Source of the DNA: Rhizobium sullae
GTDB taxonomy: Bacteria; Pseudomonadota; Alphaproteobacteria; Rhizobiales; Rhizobiaceae
DNA length: 64,000 nt
Direction: 5' to 3'
Assembly (NCBI RefSeq): GCF_900169785.1
Contig: NZ_FWER01000001.1
Span: forward strand, 1,765 to 65,764
The first letter of the stretch is position 1, and the number at the start of each line of letters is the position of its first letter. The position numbers were made by a program, and so were the translations under genes. Under the pieces are notes generated by a model, which was not told the origin of the DNA, made no database searches, and saw nothing but the letters and a program-made list of their open reading frames with translations. Of the stretch, positions 17,761 through 27,471 are shown piece by piece.

Positions 17761-18765
17761 GTGACCGCTTCCCTCAGCGACATAGCCGAACGTGCCGGCG
17801 TTTCGGTCAAGACGGTGTCAGGCGCATTGCATGGCGGCTCGGCGCGGATGTCGGAGCAGACCAAGCAGCGCATCAAGGAGATTGCCGAGGAGCTCGGCTA
17901 TGTCACCAATCTGGCCGCGCGCAGCATGCGCCAGGGCTGGATGCCGCTGATCGGCGTTGTCGCCGACGAATTGATCACCTCGCCATTTGCGACTGAAATT
18001 ATTCGCGGGCTCGATGGCGCCGCGCGGACGGCACAGATGGCCGTCTTCGCGATGACGTTGAGCGGGCGGCGCGACGTGGCCTCGGTGATCGAGGAGGTTC
18101 GGCGCTTCCGACCGCGGGCGATCGCCTATGCCGCCATGTACCATAAGGTCGTGGCGTTGCCGGAGGCGTTTGTCGATACGGTCGGCGTGATGATCAATTG
18201 CCGCGAGGCAAACGACCGGGTAACCGCGCTGGTGCCGGACGAAACAGGCGCTGCGCACGAGATCGCCAGTTACTTGATCGGTGCCGGCCGGCGCAACATC
18301 GCCTTCGTCAATCTACCGGGCCTGCTCGCCGGAGATCTACGCGAGGCGGGTTTTCGCCAAGCGTTGACCGAAGCAGGCCTCGACGGCGCCGGCGCAAGAG
18401 TCTTGCCGGCCGTGCGCCGTGGCATATACAGCGACAGGGCGCCGAGCCTCGTTCTGTCGCATATCACCGAACTGATAGGCGGCCCCGAGCGCCCCGACGC
18501 CATCCTGTGCGGCAACGACCGGGTTGCGATGGAGGTCTACGCGGCGCTGCGCCGGGTCGGCGCCAAGATTCCGGACGATGTCGCCGTCGCCAGCTTTGAC
18601 AATCAGATCGAAATCGCCTCGCGCCTCGATCCGCCGCTGACGACCATGGCGCTGCCGCATCGCGCCATGGGTCGCATGGCCGCCGAGATCTTGCTTGTGG
18701 GCGATGCGACACCCGGCGACGTGCGAAAGCTGCCGTTCCAACTTGTGGAGCGATCATCCGTATAA
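17761..18765 (+). CDS. LacI-family transcriptional regulator
   Basis: A LacI/GalR regulator with HTH LSDIAERAGVSVKTVSGALHGG at residues 4-25 and a sugar-binding effector domain (GVVADELITSPFATEIIRGLDG; AILCGNDRVAMEVYAALRRVGAKIPDDVAVASFDN). I choose GTG 17761: it has an AAGGCG ribosome site, gives the usual 334-residue length, and keeps the operator at 17730-17749 out of the coding region. The open frame reaches back to 17707 but would include the operator. It is the first gene of a six-gene operon (binding protein, two permeases, GH32, ATPase) and probably represses it until a fructose-containing sugar or its product binds. Confidence 0.88.
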   Translation: MTASLSDIAERAGVSVKTVSGALHGGSARMSEQTKQRIKEIAEELGYVTNLAARSMRQGWMPLIGVVADELITSPFATEIIRGLDGAARTAQMAVFAMTLSGRRDVASVIEEVRRFRPRAIAYAAMYHKVVALPEAFVDTVGVMINCREANDRVTALVPDETGAAHEIASYLIGAGRRNIAFVNLPGLLAGDLREAGFRQALTEAGLDGAGARVLPAVRRGIYSDRAPSLVLSHITELIGGPERPDAILCGNDRVAMEVYAALRRVGAKIPDDVAVASFDNQIEIASRLDPPLTTMALPHRAMGRMAAEILLVGDATPGDVRKLPFQLVERSSV

Positions 18766-18806
18766 ATGCAATTGGAAGTAGAACCTATTGAGGAGGAGTG
18801 AAGCAA

Positions 18807-20096
18807 ATGGGTAATCGTTTACTTTCTATGCTCGTAGCATCCGCGGCGCTGGGATTCGCCATAAGTCCGGCCGAATCAAAGACCGTCATCCAGGTCATGC
18901 ATCAGGGCGATCCCGATACGGTCTCGGCCTATGGCGCGGTGGCCAAACGCTTCGAAGATGCCAATCCGGACGTGGATATCGAACTGATCTACGCGCCGCA
19001 CGACGCCTATAACGAGAAGTTCAGCGCCGCCGTCATGTCCGAGCAGATGCCTGACATCATGGAGCTCGACGCGCCGTTTCTCGCAAACTACGTCTGGTCC
19101 GGCTACCTGCAGAAAATCAAACCTTTGATCGATCCGGGTGTCCTCGACGACATGACAGACTCCAACATCGCCCAGGGCACCTACCCCGTCGACGAGGACC
19201 TCTATGCGCTCGGCCTGACGGACTCCTCGGTCGTCCTTTACGGCAACAAAAAGTATCTCAAAGCGATTGGCGCCCGGATTCCAAAATCCGTCGACGACGC
19301 CTGGACGCGAGAGGAGTTCGAAGGCTACCTCGAAAAGCTGTCGAAGCTCGAAGGCGTCAAATGGCCGATCGACACGTTTCGCGGCTACGGCATCAAGACC
19401 GAATGGATCACCTATGCCTATAGCCCGATCCTGCAATCGGCAGGCTGCGACCTGATCGACCGGAAGACCTGGAAATCCGTGGGAACGCTCGACAGCGAAC
19501 CTTGCGTCGATGCGCTGACGTTGATGCAGACTTGGGTCAAGAACGGCTGGGTCGTGCCGCAATCCTCCGGTACCAACCAGTTCTACGCTGAAGGGCATCC
19601 GGCTGCTCTCGCGCTGGGCGGCCATTGGGTCTACGCGGAAGCCGCCGCCTCGATGAAGGACGACATCGTCGTCATGCCGCTGCCCAAATTCGGACCGAAG
19701 GGCGCAAGTCCGAACGGCACCTGGATCTGGGCCATCACCACTGCCTCCAAGCATCCTGATATCGCCGGCAAGTTCGTAAGCTTCATGCTCAAGGACAGGC
19801 AGTTTCGCGAACATGCGCGCGATACGTCTGCCTATCCGGGATTGAAGAGCTTTGCCGCGGAATCTCCGCTCTACGCCACTGGCGGCCAGATGGCCATTGC
19901 CTTCGAGCAGGCCTCAAAGACGGCGATCGCCAGGCCGCCGCATCCCGCTTATCCGACGATCACCTCCACCTTCATGCAGGCGGTAGATGAGATCTTCAAT
20001 GGCGGCGACGTCAAGGCGGCGCTGACCGCCGCGGCCGAGAAGATAGACGAGGACATCGAAGACAACGACGGCTACCCGCCCTTCAACGGACAATAA
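18807..20096 (+). CDS. Oligosaccharide ABC transporter substrate-binding protein
   Basis: This family-1 solute-binding protein of about 429 residues has signal peptide MGNRLLSMLVASAALGFAISPAES and mature start KTVIQVMHQGDPDTVSAYGAV. The start ATG 18807 is 10 bases from GAGGAGG; GTG 18798 is too close to it. GNKKYLKAIGARIPKSVDDAWTREEFEGYLEKLSKL and ALGGHWVYAEAAASMKDD are typical of sugar-binding members. The GH32 gene in the same operon suggests a fructosyl oligosaccharide or sucrose-like ligand. Confidence 0.9.
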   Translation: MGNRLLSMLVASAALGFAISPAESKTVIQVMHQGDPDTVSAYGAVAKRFEDANPDVDIELIYAPHDAYNEKFSAAVMSEQMPDIMELDAPFLANYVWSGYLQKIKPLIDPGVLDDMTDSNIAQGTYPVDEDLYALGLTDSSVVLYGNKKYLKAIGARIPKSVDDAWTREEFEGYLEKLSKLEGVKWPIDTFRGYGIKTEWITYAYSPILQSAGCDLIDRKTWKSVGTLDSEPCVDALTLMQTWVKNGWVVPQSSGTNQFYAEGHPAALALGGHWVYAEAAASMKDDIVVMPLPKFGPKGASPNGTWIWAITTASKHPDIAGKFVSFMLKDRQFREHARDTSAYPGLKSFAAESPLYATGGQMAIAFEQASKTAIARPPHPAYPTITSTFMQAVDEIFNGGDVKAALTAAAEKIDEDIEDNDGYPPFNGQ

Positions 20097-20198
20097 TGAC
20101 GCGATGAGGCCACCGCGCGGTGCCAATCCGCGCGGCCACCCGATGCGGTCGCCGCATGGCGATCGACCGGTCCGCGATCGAGTGAGGAGGAGGAGATC

Positions 20199-21125
20199 AT
20201 GACCTTGCAGCAACCAGCGCCCATGACGCGTCCCGTGGGGCGCGGAGACAGAGTCCGAATGTTCCAGGAGATCGGCATGCTGGCGCCCGCGCTCGTGTTG
20301 CTGACGATCTTCCTGGTCGTGCCGTTCCTTCTGTCGTTCTGGACGGCAATGACCAATCAACCTTTGGTACCGCGCCCGACACCGGTCCGCTTCGTCGGCT
20401 TCACCAATTTCCTGCGCATCTTCAAGGACGATCTCTTCTGGATCTCGCTTTGGAACGTGTCGCGCTTCACCTTCTGGATCCTGCCCGCTCAATGCGGCCT
20501 GGCATTTGCCACCGCATTGCTGCTGCACCAGAAGCTACCGTTCCGAAATTTCTTCCGTGGCCTCTTCTTCCTGCCCGCGATCACCTCGATCGTTGTCGTC
20601 TGCGTCGTCTGGGGCACATTATTCCAGTATCCCACCGGACCGCTTAACCAGATCCTCGGCTTCGCCTCGGGCGGATATATCCAGCCGATCGATTGGCTCG
20701 GCGATCCGCAATGGGCGATGTTCTCGATCGTCCTGCTTTCGGCATGGCAGGCCTATGGCTTCCAGATGATCGTCTACCTCGCTGGTTTGCAGGGCATTCC
20801 CGACGAACTCTACGACGCAGCCAAGATCGACGGCGCCAATGTCCTTCAGCGCTTCTGGCACGTGACCATGCCGGGTCTCAGGCCGACGCACATCTTCGTG
20901 TTGGTCATCACCACCATTCAGGCCTTCAAGCTCTACACCCAGGTCGCGATCCTGACCCAAGGGGGTCCGAAGAGCAGTACCGAAACCGTGGTGCATTACA
21001 TGGTGCGCGCCGGCTTCGAGGAACAAAAGCTTGGATATGCGTCCGCCGTATCGGTCATCCTCTTTCTGATCGTTCTCGTCATCGCGCTCGTGCAGCGCCA
21101 GCTCCTGAGGCGTTACGATGTCTGA
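20199..21125 (+). CDS. Sugar ABC transporter permease (MalF type)
   Basis: The 308-residue permease has an unusually long cytoplasmic N-terminus (about 25 residues) before six hydrophobic segments. The EAA loop DELYDAAKIDGANVLQRFWHVTMPGL is intact, and GGPKSSTETVVHYMVRAGFEEQKLGYASA is typical of MalF-type sugar permeases. A strong GGAGGAGGAG ribosome site precedes ATG 20199. Its last codons overlap the next permease gene by 8 bp. Confidence 0.92.
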   Translation: MTLQQPAPMTRPVGRGDRVRMFQEIGMLAPALVLLTIFLVVPFLLSFWTAMTNQPLVPRPTPVRFVGFTNFLRIFKDDLFWISLWNVSRFTFWILPAQCGLAFATALLLHQKLPFRNFFRGLFFLPAITSIVVVCVVWGTLFQYPTGPLNQILGFASGGYIQPIDWLGDPQWAMFSIVLLSAWQAYGFQMIVYLAGLQGIPDELYDAAKIDGANVLQRFWHVTMPGLRPTHIFVLVITTIQAFKLYTQVAILTQGGPKSSTETVVHYMVRAGFEEQKLGYASAVSVILFLIVLVIALVQRQLLRRYDV

Positions 21126-22011
21126 TCTCGCTCTTTCCGCAATGAATGCCGAGGCAAAGCGTGAGCGCTCGGCGGCCGGTTCCCTGCGCATCGTGCAGAC
21201 CGCCTGCATCTTCGTCATCGCGCTGGTCATCATCTCGCCACTGTTCATGCTCGTCATCGCCAGCCTGAAGGACGACCGGTTCCAGATTCTGGCCGACATG
21301 GGCAGCTTCAGGGCCTTCTGGGTATCGAATCCGACGCTCTCGAATTTCGCGGAGGTCGGAAACCTCTCAGGCGAACTCGCCTTCGGCCGCTATCTCGTCA
21401 ATTCGCTAATCATTCTGGCGTCGACCGTGAGCGCCGGCCTCATCGTCAATTCGATGGCCGGCTTCGTGCTGGCCTGGGGCTCGCTGCGCGGGCGGGCGCT
21501 GATCCTGTCCCTAGTGATCGCTCTCTATGTCATCCCGCAGGAGAGCATCATCATGCCGCTCGTCATCATGGTGTCGCGCGCCGGCATGACCGACACCTTC
21601 GCCGTCCAGATCGTGCCGTGGATCGCGAGCCCGCTCTATATCTACCTCTTCTACCAGTTCTTCGCGCAATTGCCCAAGGAACTGTTCGAAGCGGCCCAGA
21701 TCGATGGCGCCTCGGTATTCCGTATCTACCGGTCGATCTTCCTGCCCCTGAGCCTCCCGGCGCTTGCCACCGTCTCGATCCTCATGGGGATCGAGACTTG
21801 GAATCAGTATCTCTGGCCGATCCTGGTGACGCAGACCGACTATGCACGGCCGATCTCCGTCGCCATCGCGACGTTCTTCGGCCAGGACAGTATCTACTGG
21901 GATCGCGCCATGGCCGCCTCCGTCCTTATGATGCTCCCGATCCTCGCCCTCTATCTCGTTTTCCAGCGTTGGTTCGTCAGTTCCTTCGTGGGCTCCGCCG
22001 TGAAAGGTTGA
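21118..22011 (+). CDS. Sugar ABC transporter permease (MalG type)
   Basis: The 297-residue partner permease has six helices and EAA loop KELFEAAQIDGASVFRIYRSIFLPLS, with the typical end QRWFVSSFVGSAVKG. The 8-bp overlap with the upstream gene indicates translational coupling. It is followed 3 bp later by the GH32 gene. Confidence 0.92.
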   Translation: MSDLALSAMNAEAKRERSAAGSLRIVQTACIFVIALVIISPLFMLVIASLKDDRFQILADMGSFRAFWVSNPTLSNFAEVGNLSGELAFGRYLVNSLIILASTVSAGLIVNSMAGFVLAWGSLRGRALILSLVIALYVIPQESIIMPLVIMVSRAGMTDTFAVQIVPWIASPLYIYLFYQFFAQLPKELFEAAQIDGASVFRIYRSIFLPLSLPALATVSILMGIETWNQYLWPILVTQTDYARPISVAIATFFGQDSIYWDRAMAASVLMMLPILALYLVFQRWFVSSFVGSAVKG

Positions 22012-22014
22012 TAA

Positions 22015-23736
22015 ATGACACCTCATGCAAACCCCGCTTCGCTTGTCGATGGCACCACCGAGACGCTGAGCGCTGTGCTGCCTGCCGGTACCATGCTGCA
22101 TGCGTGGCTCAAGGCCGCCCATCCGGGCAGGCCCGCGGAGCTGAAGGTAGCTCAGGGGGAACGCGAGCTCGCTTGTCTCATAGCCAAAAACGCCGAGGAG
22201 TTCGAGCTCCTGACGCTGGCGGTCGAAACAGGCGGTGAAATGTTATTCAGTTATGACACCGCCACCACTGTCATCTCGATCATCTATGCCTACGCGCCGG
22301 CCGACGTCCTGGATACGGGCATGACCGTACTTTACAGCGCTGACGCCAATGCGGCACCTGACGTCCCCGACGGCTATCATTTCCGGCCGCCCTTCGGCTG
22401 GATGAACGACCCGAACGGCTTTGGTCGCTTCGGCGACAAGGTGCACCTGTTTTATCAGCACTATCCGCATAGTCTGCGCTGGAACACGATGCATTGGGGC
22501 CACGCCGTCTCCGACGACCTCCTCCACTGGACGCATCTACCGATCTTCCTCTTTCCCTCGGCGGAGCTTTCGGCGCGGGCCGATGGGCGTGGCGGCGCCT
22601 TTTCCGGCACTGCAATTCCGCTCGGAGAAGACGCACCCGGCGTCCGCGTCTTCTTCACCGAGCAGGTCAGGGATCGCGTGCCCGAGGAGCAAATCCAGCT
22701 GACAGCGGTCAGCAATGACATGGTCACTGCAAACCCGCCGGAGGTCATCCTCCCGGACCGTCCAGCAGGCCTCGAGCTGACGCTCGATTTTCGCGATCCC
22801 TATGTCGTTAAAGGTCCGGATGGGCGCTGGAAAATGCTGCTCGGAAGCCGAGACCATGCCGGCGGCGTCATCCTGCTCTACGAAACCAACGATCCAGGGG
22901 CTGCGGGCAGCTGGACGTTCGTGGGCATTCTTCACCGCGAGGATCGTTTCGGCATGACGGCGGCCGAATGCCCTTGCCTCGTGCCGCTCGATGGCCCGGC
23001 GAACGACCCTCAAACCCGTTGGGCACTGACTTTTGGACTTCTCACGAGCCGTGATCCGGCAACCGGCCGGCGCAATATCACCATTGCCACTGTCGGCCGT
23101 TTCGACGGCCGGAACTTCATCAAGGAATTCGAACAGGAACTTGATTTCGGAACCGACGCCTATGCCTTCCAGGCCTTCGTGGACGGCTCCGGCCCGGTTG
23201 GTATCGCCTGGCTGGCCAATTGGACTGATGTCTCTAACAAGGCGAATTTTCCCTCGGCGATGACGCTGCCACGACAGGTCCTTCTTCGGGACGGCGCGCT
23301 TCTCACACCACCGGTCGCGGCTGTCGAGCGTCTGCGCCAACGACCTGTCGACGACATCATGCTGCGTTCCGGCGAAACGGTCGGTCTCGGCAATGGCGCC
23401 GTCGAGATCGTGATCGATCTCGCAGCGCCCGGCGCGGTGTTCGATCTCGAGCTTGATCATCCCGATGTCGAGCTCGGTTTAAGGGTCGGTCAGGAAGGCT
23501 TGAGCATCATCTACGACATCCGCAACGGCAAATCGCCGCCGCGCTACATCGCGGCCGGCGCGCGTCCTTCGACGCTTCGGGTCTTTCTGGACGTTGGCTC
23601 CATCGAGGTCTTCGCCGACGGTGGCCGCTGGACCGGGACGAAACGACTGCCGGGGTCGGGCGCTGTTCGCTCGGCGCGCCTCGTCGCCCCCCAAGACAAT
23701 GTCGCAACCGCGCGCATCTGGCAGCTCAAGCTCTGA
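22015..23736 (+). CDS. GH32 beta-fructosidase (sucrose/fructo-oligosaccharide hydrolase)
   Basis: The 573-residue enzyme is a glycoside hydrolase family 32 protein. The nucleophile is in WMNDPNG (residues 129-135, D132), the transition-state stabiliser in RDP (260-262), and the acid/base in EC (318-319). A C-terminal beta-sandwich (about 430-573) includes the GSIEVFADGG strand. An extra N-terminal region of about 115 residues precedes the catalytic propeller and is not a signal peptide, so hydrolysis is intracellular. With the importer around it, it probably releases fructose from imported sucrose-like or inulin-type oligosaccharides. The exact linkage cannot be read from sequence. Confidence 0.93.
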   Translation: MTPHANPASLVDGTTETLSAVLPAGTMLHAWLKAAHPGRPAELKVAQGERELACLIAKNAEEFELLTLAVETGGEMLFSYDTATTVISIIYAYAPADVLDTGMTVLYSADANAAPDVPDGYHFRPPFGWMNDPNGFGRFGDKVHLFYQHYPHSLRWNTMHWGHAVSDDLLHWTHLPIFLFPSAELSARADGRGGAFSGTAIPLGEDAPGVRVFFTEQVRDRVPEEQIQLTAVSNDMVTANPPEVILPDRPAGLELTLDFRDPYVVKGPDGRWKMLLGSRDHAGGVILLYETNDPGAAGSWTFVGILHREDRFGMTAAECPCLVPLDGPANDPQTRWALTFGLLTSRDPATGRRNITIATVGRFDGRNFIKEFEQELDFGTDAYAFQAFVDGSGPVGIAWLANWTDVSNKANFPSAMTLPRQVLLRDGALLTPPVAAVERLRQRPVDDIMLRSGETVGLGNGAVEIVIDLAAPGAVFDLELDHPDVELGLRVGQEGLSIIYDIRNGKSPPRYIAAGARPSTLRVFLDVGSIEVFADGGRWTGTKRLPGSGAVRSARLVAPQDNVATARIWQLKL

Positions 23737-23755
23737 CCGAACCGAGGAGGAAATC

Positions 23756-24799
23756 ATGGCATCCATATCGATCGAAGAGGTTCGCAAGCAATATGGCGCG
23801 GTGCCCGTAATCCACGGCGTTTCCGTCGACATCCAAGACGGTGAATTCGTTACCCTCGTCGGCCCCTCCGGCTGTGGCAAGTCCACGCTGTTGCGCATGC
23901 TTGCGGGGCTCGAGGATATCAGCGCCGGCGAAATCCGCATCGGCGGCCGCATCGTCAACGATGTCGCGCCGAAAGAGCGCGACATCGCCATGGTATTCCA
24001 GAGTTATGCGCTCTACCCGCACATGACGGTCGCGGAAAACATGGGATTTGCACTCAAGCTGAAAGGTCAGGACAGGGCGACGATCCGAAAACGTGTTGGA
24101 GAGGCCGCTGATATTCTGGCGCTTGAACCGCTGCTCGATCGGCTGCCCAGGCAACTGTCAGGCGGCCAACGTCAACGCGTTGCGATGGGGCGAGCCATCG
24201 TTCGTCATCCGCAGGTGTTTCTCTTCGACGAACCGCTTTCGAATCTCGACGCCAAGCTCCGCGTCACGATGCGTGCGGAGATCAAGGAACTTCATCAGCG
24301 GCTGAAGACCACGACCGTCTATGTCACCCACGACCAGATCGAAGCCATGACCATGGCCGACAAGATCGTGGTGATGCGGAATGGTCGCGTCGAGCAGATC
24401 GGCAAACCGCTCGAATTGTTCGATCGTCCGGTAAACACCTTCGTGGCAACATTCATCGGCTCGCCCTCGATGAATCTCTTTGAGGGCAAGGTTTCGGCGG
24501 GCAAATTCGTCACAGGCGGCGCAGCATTGCCGCTGCCGCCTGGTCAGGACGGTGCTGCTGCCAAAGCCTATGGCATTCGGCCAGAGCATCTCTCCATCCA
24601 CGAAGGCGGAGCATCCGCGACCGTGGTCGTCGTGGAACCGACCGGGTCCGAAACGCAAGTCATTGTCAGGCTCGGAGATGTGGATGTGACCTTGCTATTC
24701 AGGGATCGTGTCGAGCTTCGTCCGGGACAGACGATATCGATCGCTCCGGATCTGACCAAGGTTCATCTGTTTGGTGGGGATGGAAGGCGCGTGAATTGA
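23756..24799 (+). CDS. Oligosaccharide ABC transporter ATP-binding protein
   Basis: This 347-residue MalK/UgpC-type ATPase closes the fructosyl-oligosaccharide operon. Walker A GPSGCGKS, signature LSGGQRQR, Walker [12 protein letters not shown] and H-loop VTHDQIEAMT are intact, followed by a TOBE-type regulatory domain (YGIRPEHLSI). The start ATG 23756 follows GAGGAGG and lies 19 bp after the GH32 stop. The open frame reaches further into GH32 but that part is a shadow. Confidence 0.93.
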   Translation: MASISIEEVRKQYGAVPVIHGVSVDIQDGEFVTLVGPSGCGKSTLLRMLAGLEDISAGEIRIGGRIVNDVAPKERDIAMVFQSYALYPHMTVAENMGFALKLKGQDRATIRKRVGEAADILALEPLLDRLPRQLSGGQRQRVAMGRAIVRHPQVFLFDEPLSNLDAKLRVTMRAEIKELHQRLKTTTVYVTHDQIEAMTMADKIVVMRNGRVEQIGKPLELFDRPVNTFVATFIGSPSMNLFEGKVSAGKFVTGGAALPLPPGQDGAAAKAYGIRPEHLSIHEGGASATVVVVEPTGSETQVIVRLGDVDVTLLFRDRVELRPGQTISIAPDLTKVHLFGGDGRRVN

Positions 24800-25184
24800 G
24801 GTCCGTGCGGGACGGAGGTTGCACTCAAGGTGTCTCGAATGATGGTTGTCGTGCGTGCTCCGAGAGGGAGCTATTTGGTGGAGCGGAATGTCTCCAGACT
24901 GCCGGCCTGAGCAGCGTGTGGAACACAGCTCTTGATCGTTTTAAGCTCGGCCAAAAGCGCAGCTTCGGGCCAGTCAGACGACCAAGAGCAGCAACCTGCG
25001 CTACAATCGAAATCCCCTGTTCGGAAGCAGGGGCCGTCGGGAGCTTCGACGACACTCTCGCTTTGCGGAAACGGGTCTTCCTTCCCGAGTCTGTCGAAAT
25101 GGAGAAGACGAACGAGCGCTGGGTGAAGAAGAAGACAGCCGAGCCGGAAAACGCCACCTTGTTTTGAGGCTTTCCGGCTCCGCA
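24800..25184. other. Intergenic with a long hairpin, no gene recognised
   Basis: The stretch separates two convergent genes. The only clear structure is a perfect inverted repeat, GAGCCGGAAA at 25141-25150 and TTTCCGGCTC at 25171-25180 with a 20-base spacer. It lies at the 3' end of the phospholipase-D-like gene and could serve as a bidirectional transcription stop. Open frames here look like chance. Confidence 0.45.
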
Positions 25185-26942
25185 TCAGTCGGCGCGTGCA
25201 AAAAGCTGGCGATCGCGCGCGCGTACCGGATCGGTCCAGTCACGCTCGAACCAGGCCGCTTCGCCCGCCTGCGGCGGCAATCGCAGCTCAAGGGGCTGTC
25301 CTGTTTCTTCCCCATCTTCGGATGCCACGCGGAATCGATAATGGTCGTACATGCGCAGCGCTTCGATCATGTAGCTGGTCGCCACCGTGCGATCGCGGAC
25401 GAGCACCAGATTTTCGCCGTTCTTGAGGTCGGCCGGTTCCGAGAAATTGTAGGAGCCGAGGTAAACCCGCGCCGTCGGCTTGTCGAAATCCAGCACGACA
25501 AATTTGTGGTGCATCCTCGTCCCGCGCTGATTTCCATGGACACCGGCAAGACCGGACGGTTCCGTCAGGAACGGCGGAGGGACGTTGCCCGTCAGTGCTG
25601 CGGCCCGCACGACGCGGCGGCGATTGTCGGGACTAAACACGGTCAGTCCGAGGTTTTCCGCTTCGACCCGGCCGTCTGCAATGCCCATGACATGCACATC
25701 CGGCTTTCGCATCGCCCGCCCCAAGGCCGGACCGATCGGCCCTCTGGTGGTCTGGCCGAGGAAAGCAAGTGAGAAGAACACGCTCGACCCGGCCACGTCG
25801 ATGTCGGCGCCGATCTCGTTGAGGAGGCCATTGGCTTCGCTGTGCGGAGAAAAGGCGACCTTGGCGTCGACGCCGTCCAGCCCCAGGTCATGCCAGCCGA
25901 CGGAACTGGCCGAGGCGATGAAATCCGCAGCGCCTCCCGCCGTGAAGTAATTCTCGAAGGCGGCAAAATAATCTTCCACCGCGCTTGCGCTGTGAACGAC
26001 AAGGCTATTGTTCGACTGAACATAAAAGCCCCGCCAACTGTGGTTCGTCGAACCGTAGACGACCGTATCGATATCGCCGCCGCGGACCGCGATCGACTTA
26101 TGGTGCTGCAGGTTTGCCATGTTCTGGCGCTTCACGTTTGCCGCGCCCGCCGAGTCGATCAGGCGTTCGGCCGCATGGGTCTCGGGGGAGTCCGGTCGTC
26201 CGTGTCCCTTGGTTCGCGCGCTGTCATCGATAATGATCTTGAGATTTGGCCCAAGCGCTTCCAGCCGTTCGACCACTTCCGGCAGGTTGAGGTCGTAAGC
26301 AATGATGCGGACCTCCGCGCCTTCATCGCCTGCGCGTTCGAGCAGCGAAAGCGTTTCCGCGCGCGCTTCGAACCCCATCCAGGCGAGAGCTCTGTCGGCA
26401 TCGGCGTGGGTGGGCACGAAGTCCAAGCCCTCATCCCCATCGGGCGGCACTAGCGTGATCAATGGCCCGCCGGCTGCGAAGTTGCGCACGAATGCCTGCG
26501 ATGAGACAAAGCCCCGGGTGAAGGCGACGTTGAGCTTACCGGGAATGGTTTCGCGCATCAGCGCGAGTTCCGCTTCCTGCGCCTCGCCGGCGGTCAGCGC
26601 GCCATCGGCATCCATGAACATCGGCATCACTCGATAGACAAAGGCGCCCGGCAGATCTGCATTGAAGGGAAAATGCACCCAGCGAAATTTTTGGATCGGC
26701 GCATCAGTGGTGCGAATGCCGTCATCAGGGACATCCTGGCCAGGGAAACCGATGCGATTTCGAACGTTCTTGAAGAAGTCGGTTCCAGGCTCACGATACT
26801 GGATCGCAAAGCCGACGAAACTGGCCGGGGGCCGGCCGTCCTTCCAGTCCATTCCCAGAAGCAGCATGCCATCGCCGCGATGGATGGTGAGAGAAAATAC
26901 CGCCGCCGCATTCTTGCCAGTGACCCGATAGTTCGTATCCAC
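25185..26942 (-). CDS. Phospholipase D-like (HKD) domain protein
   Basis: The 585-residue protein has two HKD half-sites. The first is HHKSIAVRGGD followed by VVYGSTNHSWRG (around residues 285-310). The second is HHKFVVLDFD followed by VYLGSYNFSEPADLKNGENL (around 500-530). The N-terminal 140 residues form a separate domain beginning MDTNYRVTGKNAAAVFSLTIHRGDGMLLLG. There is no signal peptide or membrane segment, so it is probably cytosolic. The family includes phospholipases, nucleases and transphosphatidylases; I cannot pick the substrate. It is a single-gene unit, with no helicase, kinase or defence gene next to it. Confidence 0.85.
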   Translation of the reverse strand: MDTNYRVTGKNAAAVFSLTIHRGDGMLLLGMDWKDGRPPASFVGFAIQYREPGTDFFKNVRNRIGFPGQDVPDDGIRTTDAPIQKFRWVHFPFNADLPGAFVYRVMPMFMDADGALTAGEAQEAELALMRETIPGKLNVAFTRGFVSSQAFVRNFAAGGPLITLVPPDGDEGLDFVPTHADADRALAWMGFEARAETLSLLERAGDEGAEVRIIAYDLNLPEVVERLEALGPNLKIIIDDSARTKGHGRPDSPETHAAERLIDSAGAANVKRQNMANLQHHKSIAVRGGDIDTVVYGSTNHSWRGFYVQSNNSLVVHSASAVEDYFAAFENYFTAGGAADFIASASSVGWHDLGLDGVDAKVAFSPHSEANGLLNEIGADIDVAGSSVFFSLAFLGQTTRGPIGPALGRAMRKPDVHVMGIADGRVEAENLGLTVFSPDNRRRVVRAAALTGNVPPPFLTEPSGLAGVHGNQRGTRMHHKFVVLDFDKPTARVYLGSYNFSEPADLKNGENLVLVRDRTVATSYMIEALRMYDHYRFRVASEDGEETGQPLELRLPPQAGEAAWFERDWTDPVRARDRQLFARAD

Positions 26943-27064
26943 ACCCGCCTCCCTCCGTTGACTGGCCGAAATCTACCACGGTTGTGCGACAGTATGGAGA
27001 TGCGCGATAAAGTTTCAGTCCGAAAATAGTACGGTTGAGAGCAAATGGATTCTGGCGATGCGGT

Positions 27065-27293
27065 TCATAAAGCAAGTGCGAGCTGCGGTTCGTCTTTCTC
27101 ATCATCATGGTCGAGGGACGAGAGGGTCACGCCCCAGCGGTCGGAACAGGAAAGATCGGAAAGAGCAACAGCTTCGCAATGGCAGCGATTTCGGCCGCGT
27201 TCGTAGCCGGTACGGCTGCGGTCTCACTCCTAGTAATCTGCGTGAAATCTCCCCACTTCACCTTCAGCGTCACGGTCTTGCGCTGGCGGCCTT
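27065..27293 (-). pseudogene. dinB: Relic of DNA polymerase IV (dinB) 3' end
   Basis: On the minus strand a segment reads GRQRKTVTLKVKWGDFTQITRS and, after a frame change, WGVTLSSLDHDDEKDEPQL ending at TGA 27065-27067. This is the little-finger domain and C-terminus of DinB/PolIV (family pattern KTVTLKVKW.DF, then LGVTLS). An in-frame stop lies just upstream and the catalytic palm is absent. It is a short decayed fragment lying next to SOS-type genes. Confidence 0.65.
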
Positions 27294-27471
27294 CACATCA
27301 CTGCGCGCCAAATGAATGCTTCGAGGACGACAACAACGAAAGATACCGAACAGCGCTAGCACTCTGTGATTGGCTCCGGCACGGAACCGGATTTCGCTAG
27401 CGCTGATCACCTTCGAGCGTCGGGTCGCAGCGGCAGTTAGTCGTGTCGTGCGACGACATCCGCATTTTGCA

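Noticed and set aside
24796..25167. 123-codon plus-strand frame after the fructan operon ATPase
   Set aside because: No domain, no ribosome site, and it contains the hairpin at 25141-25180; probably non-coding.
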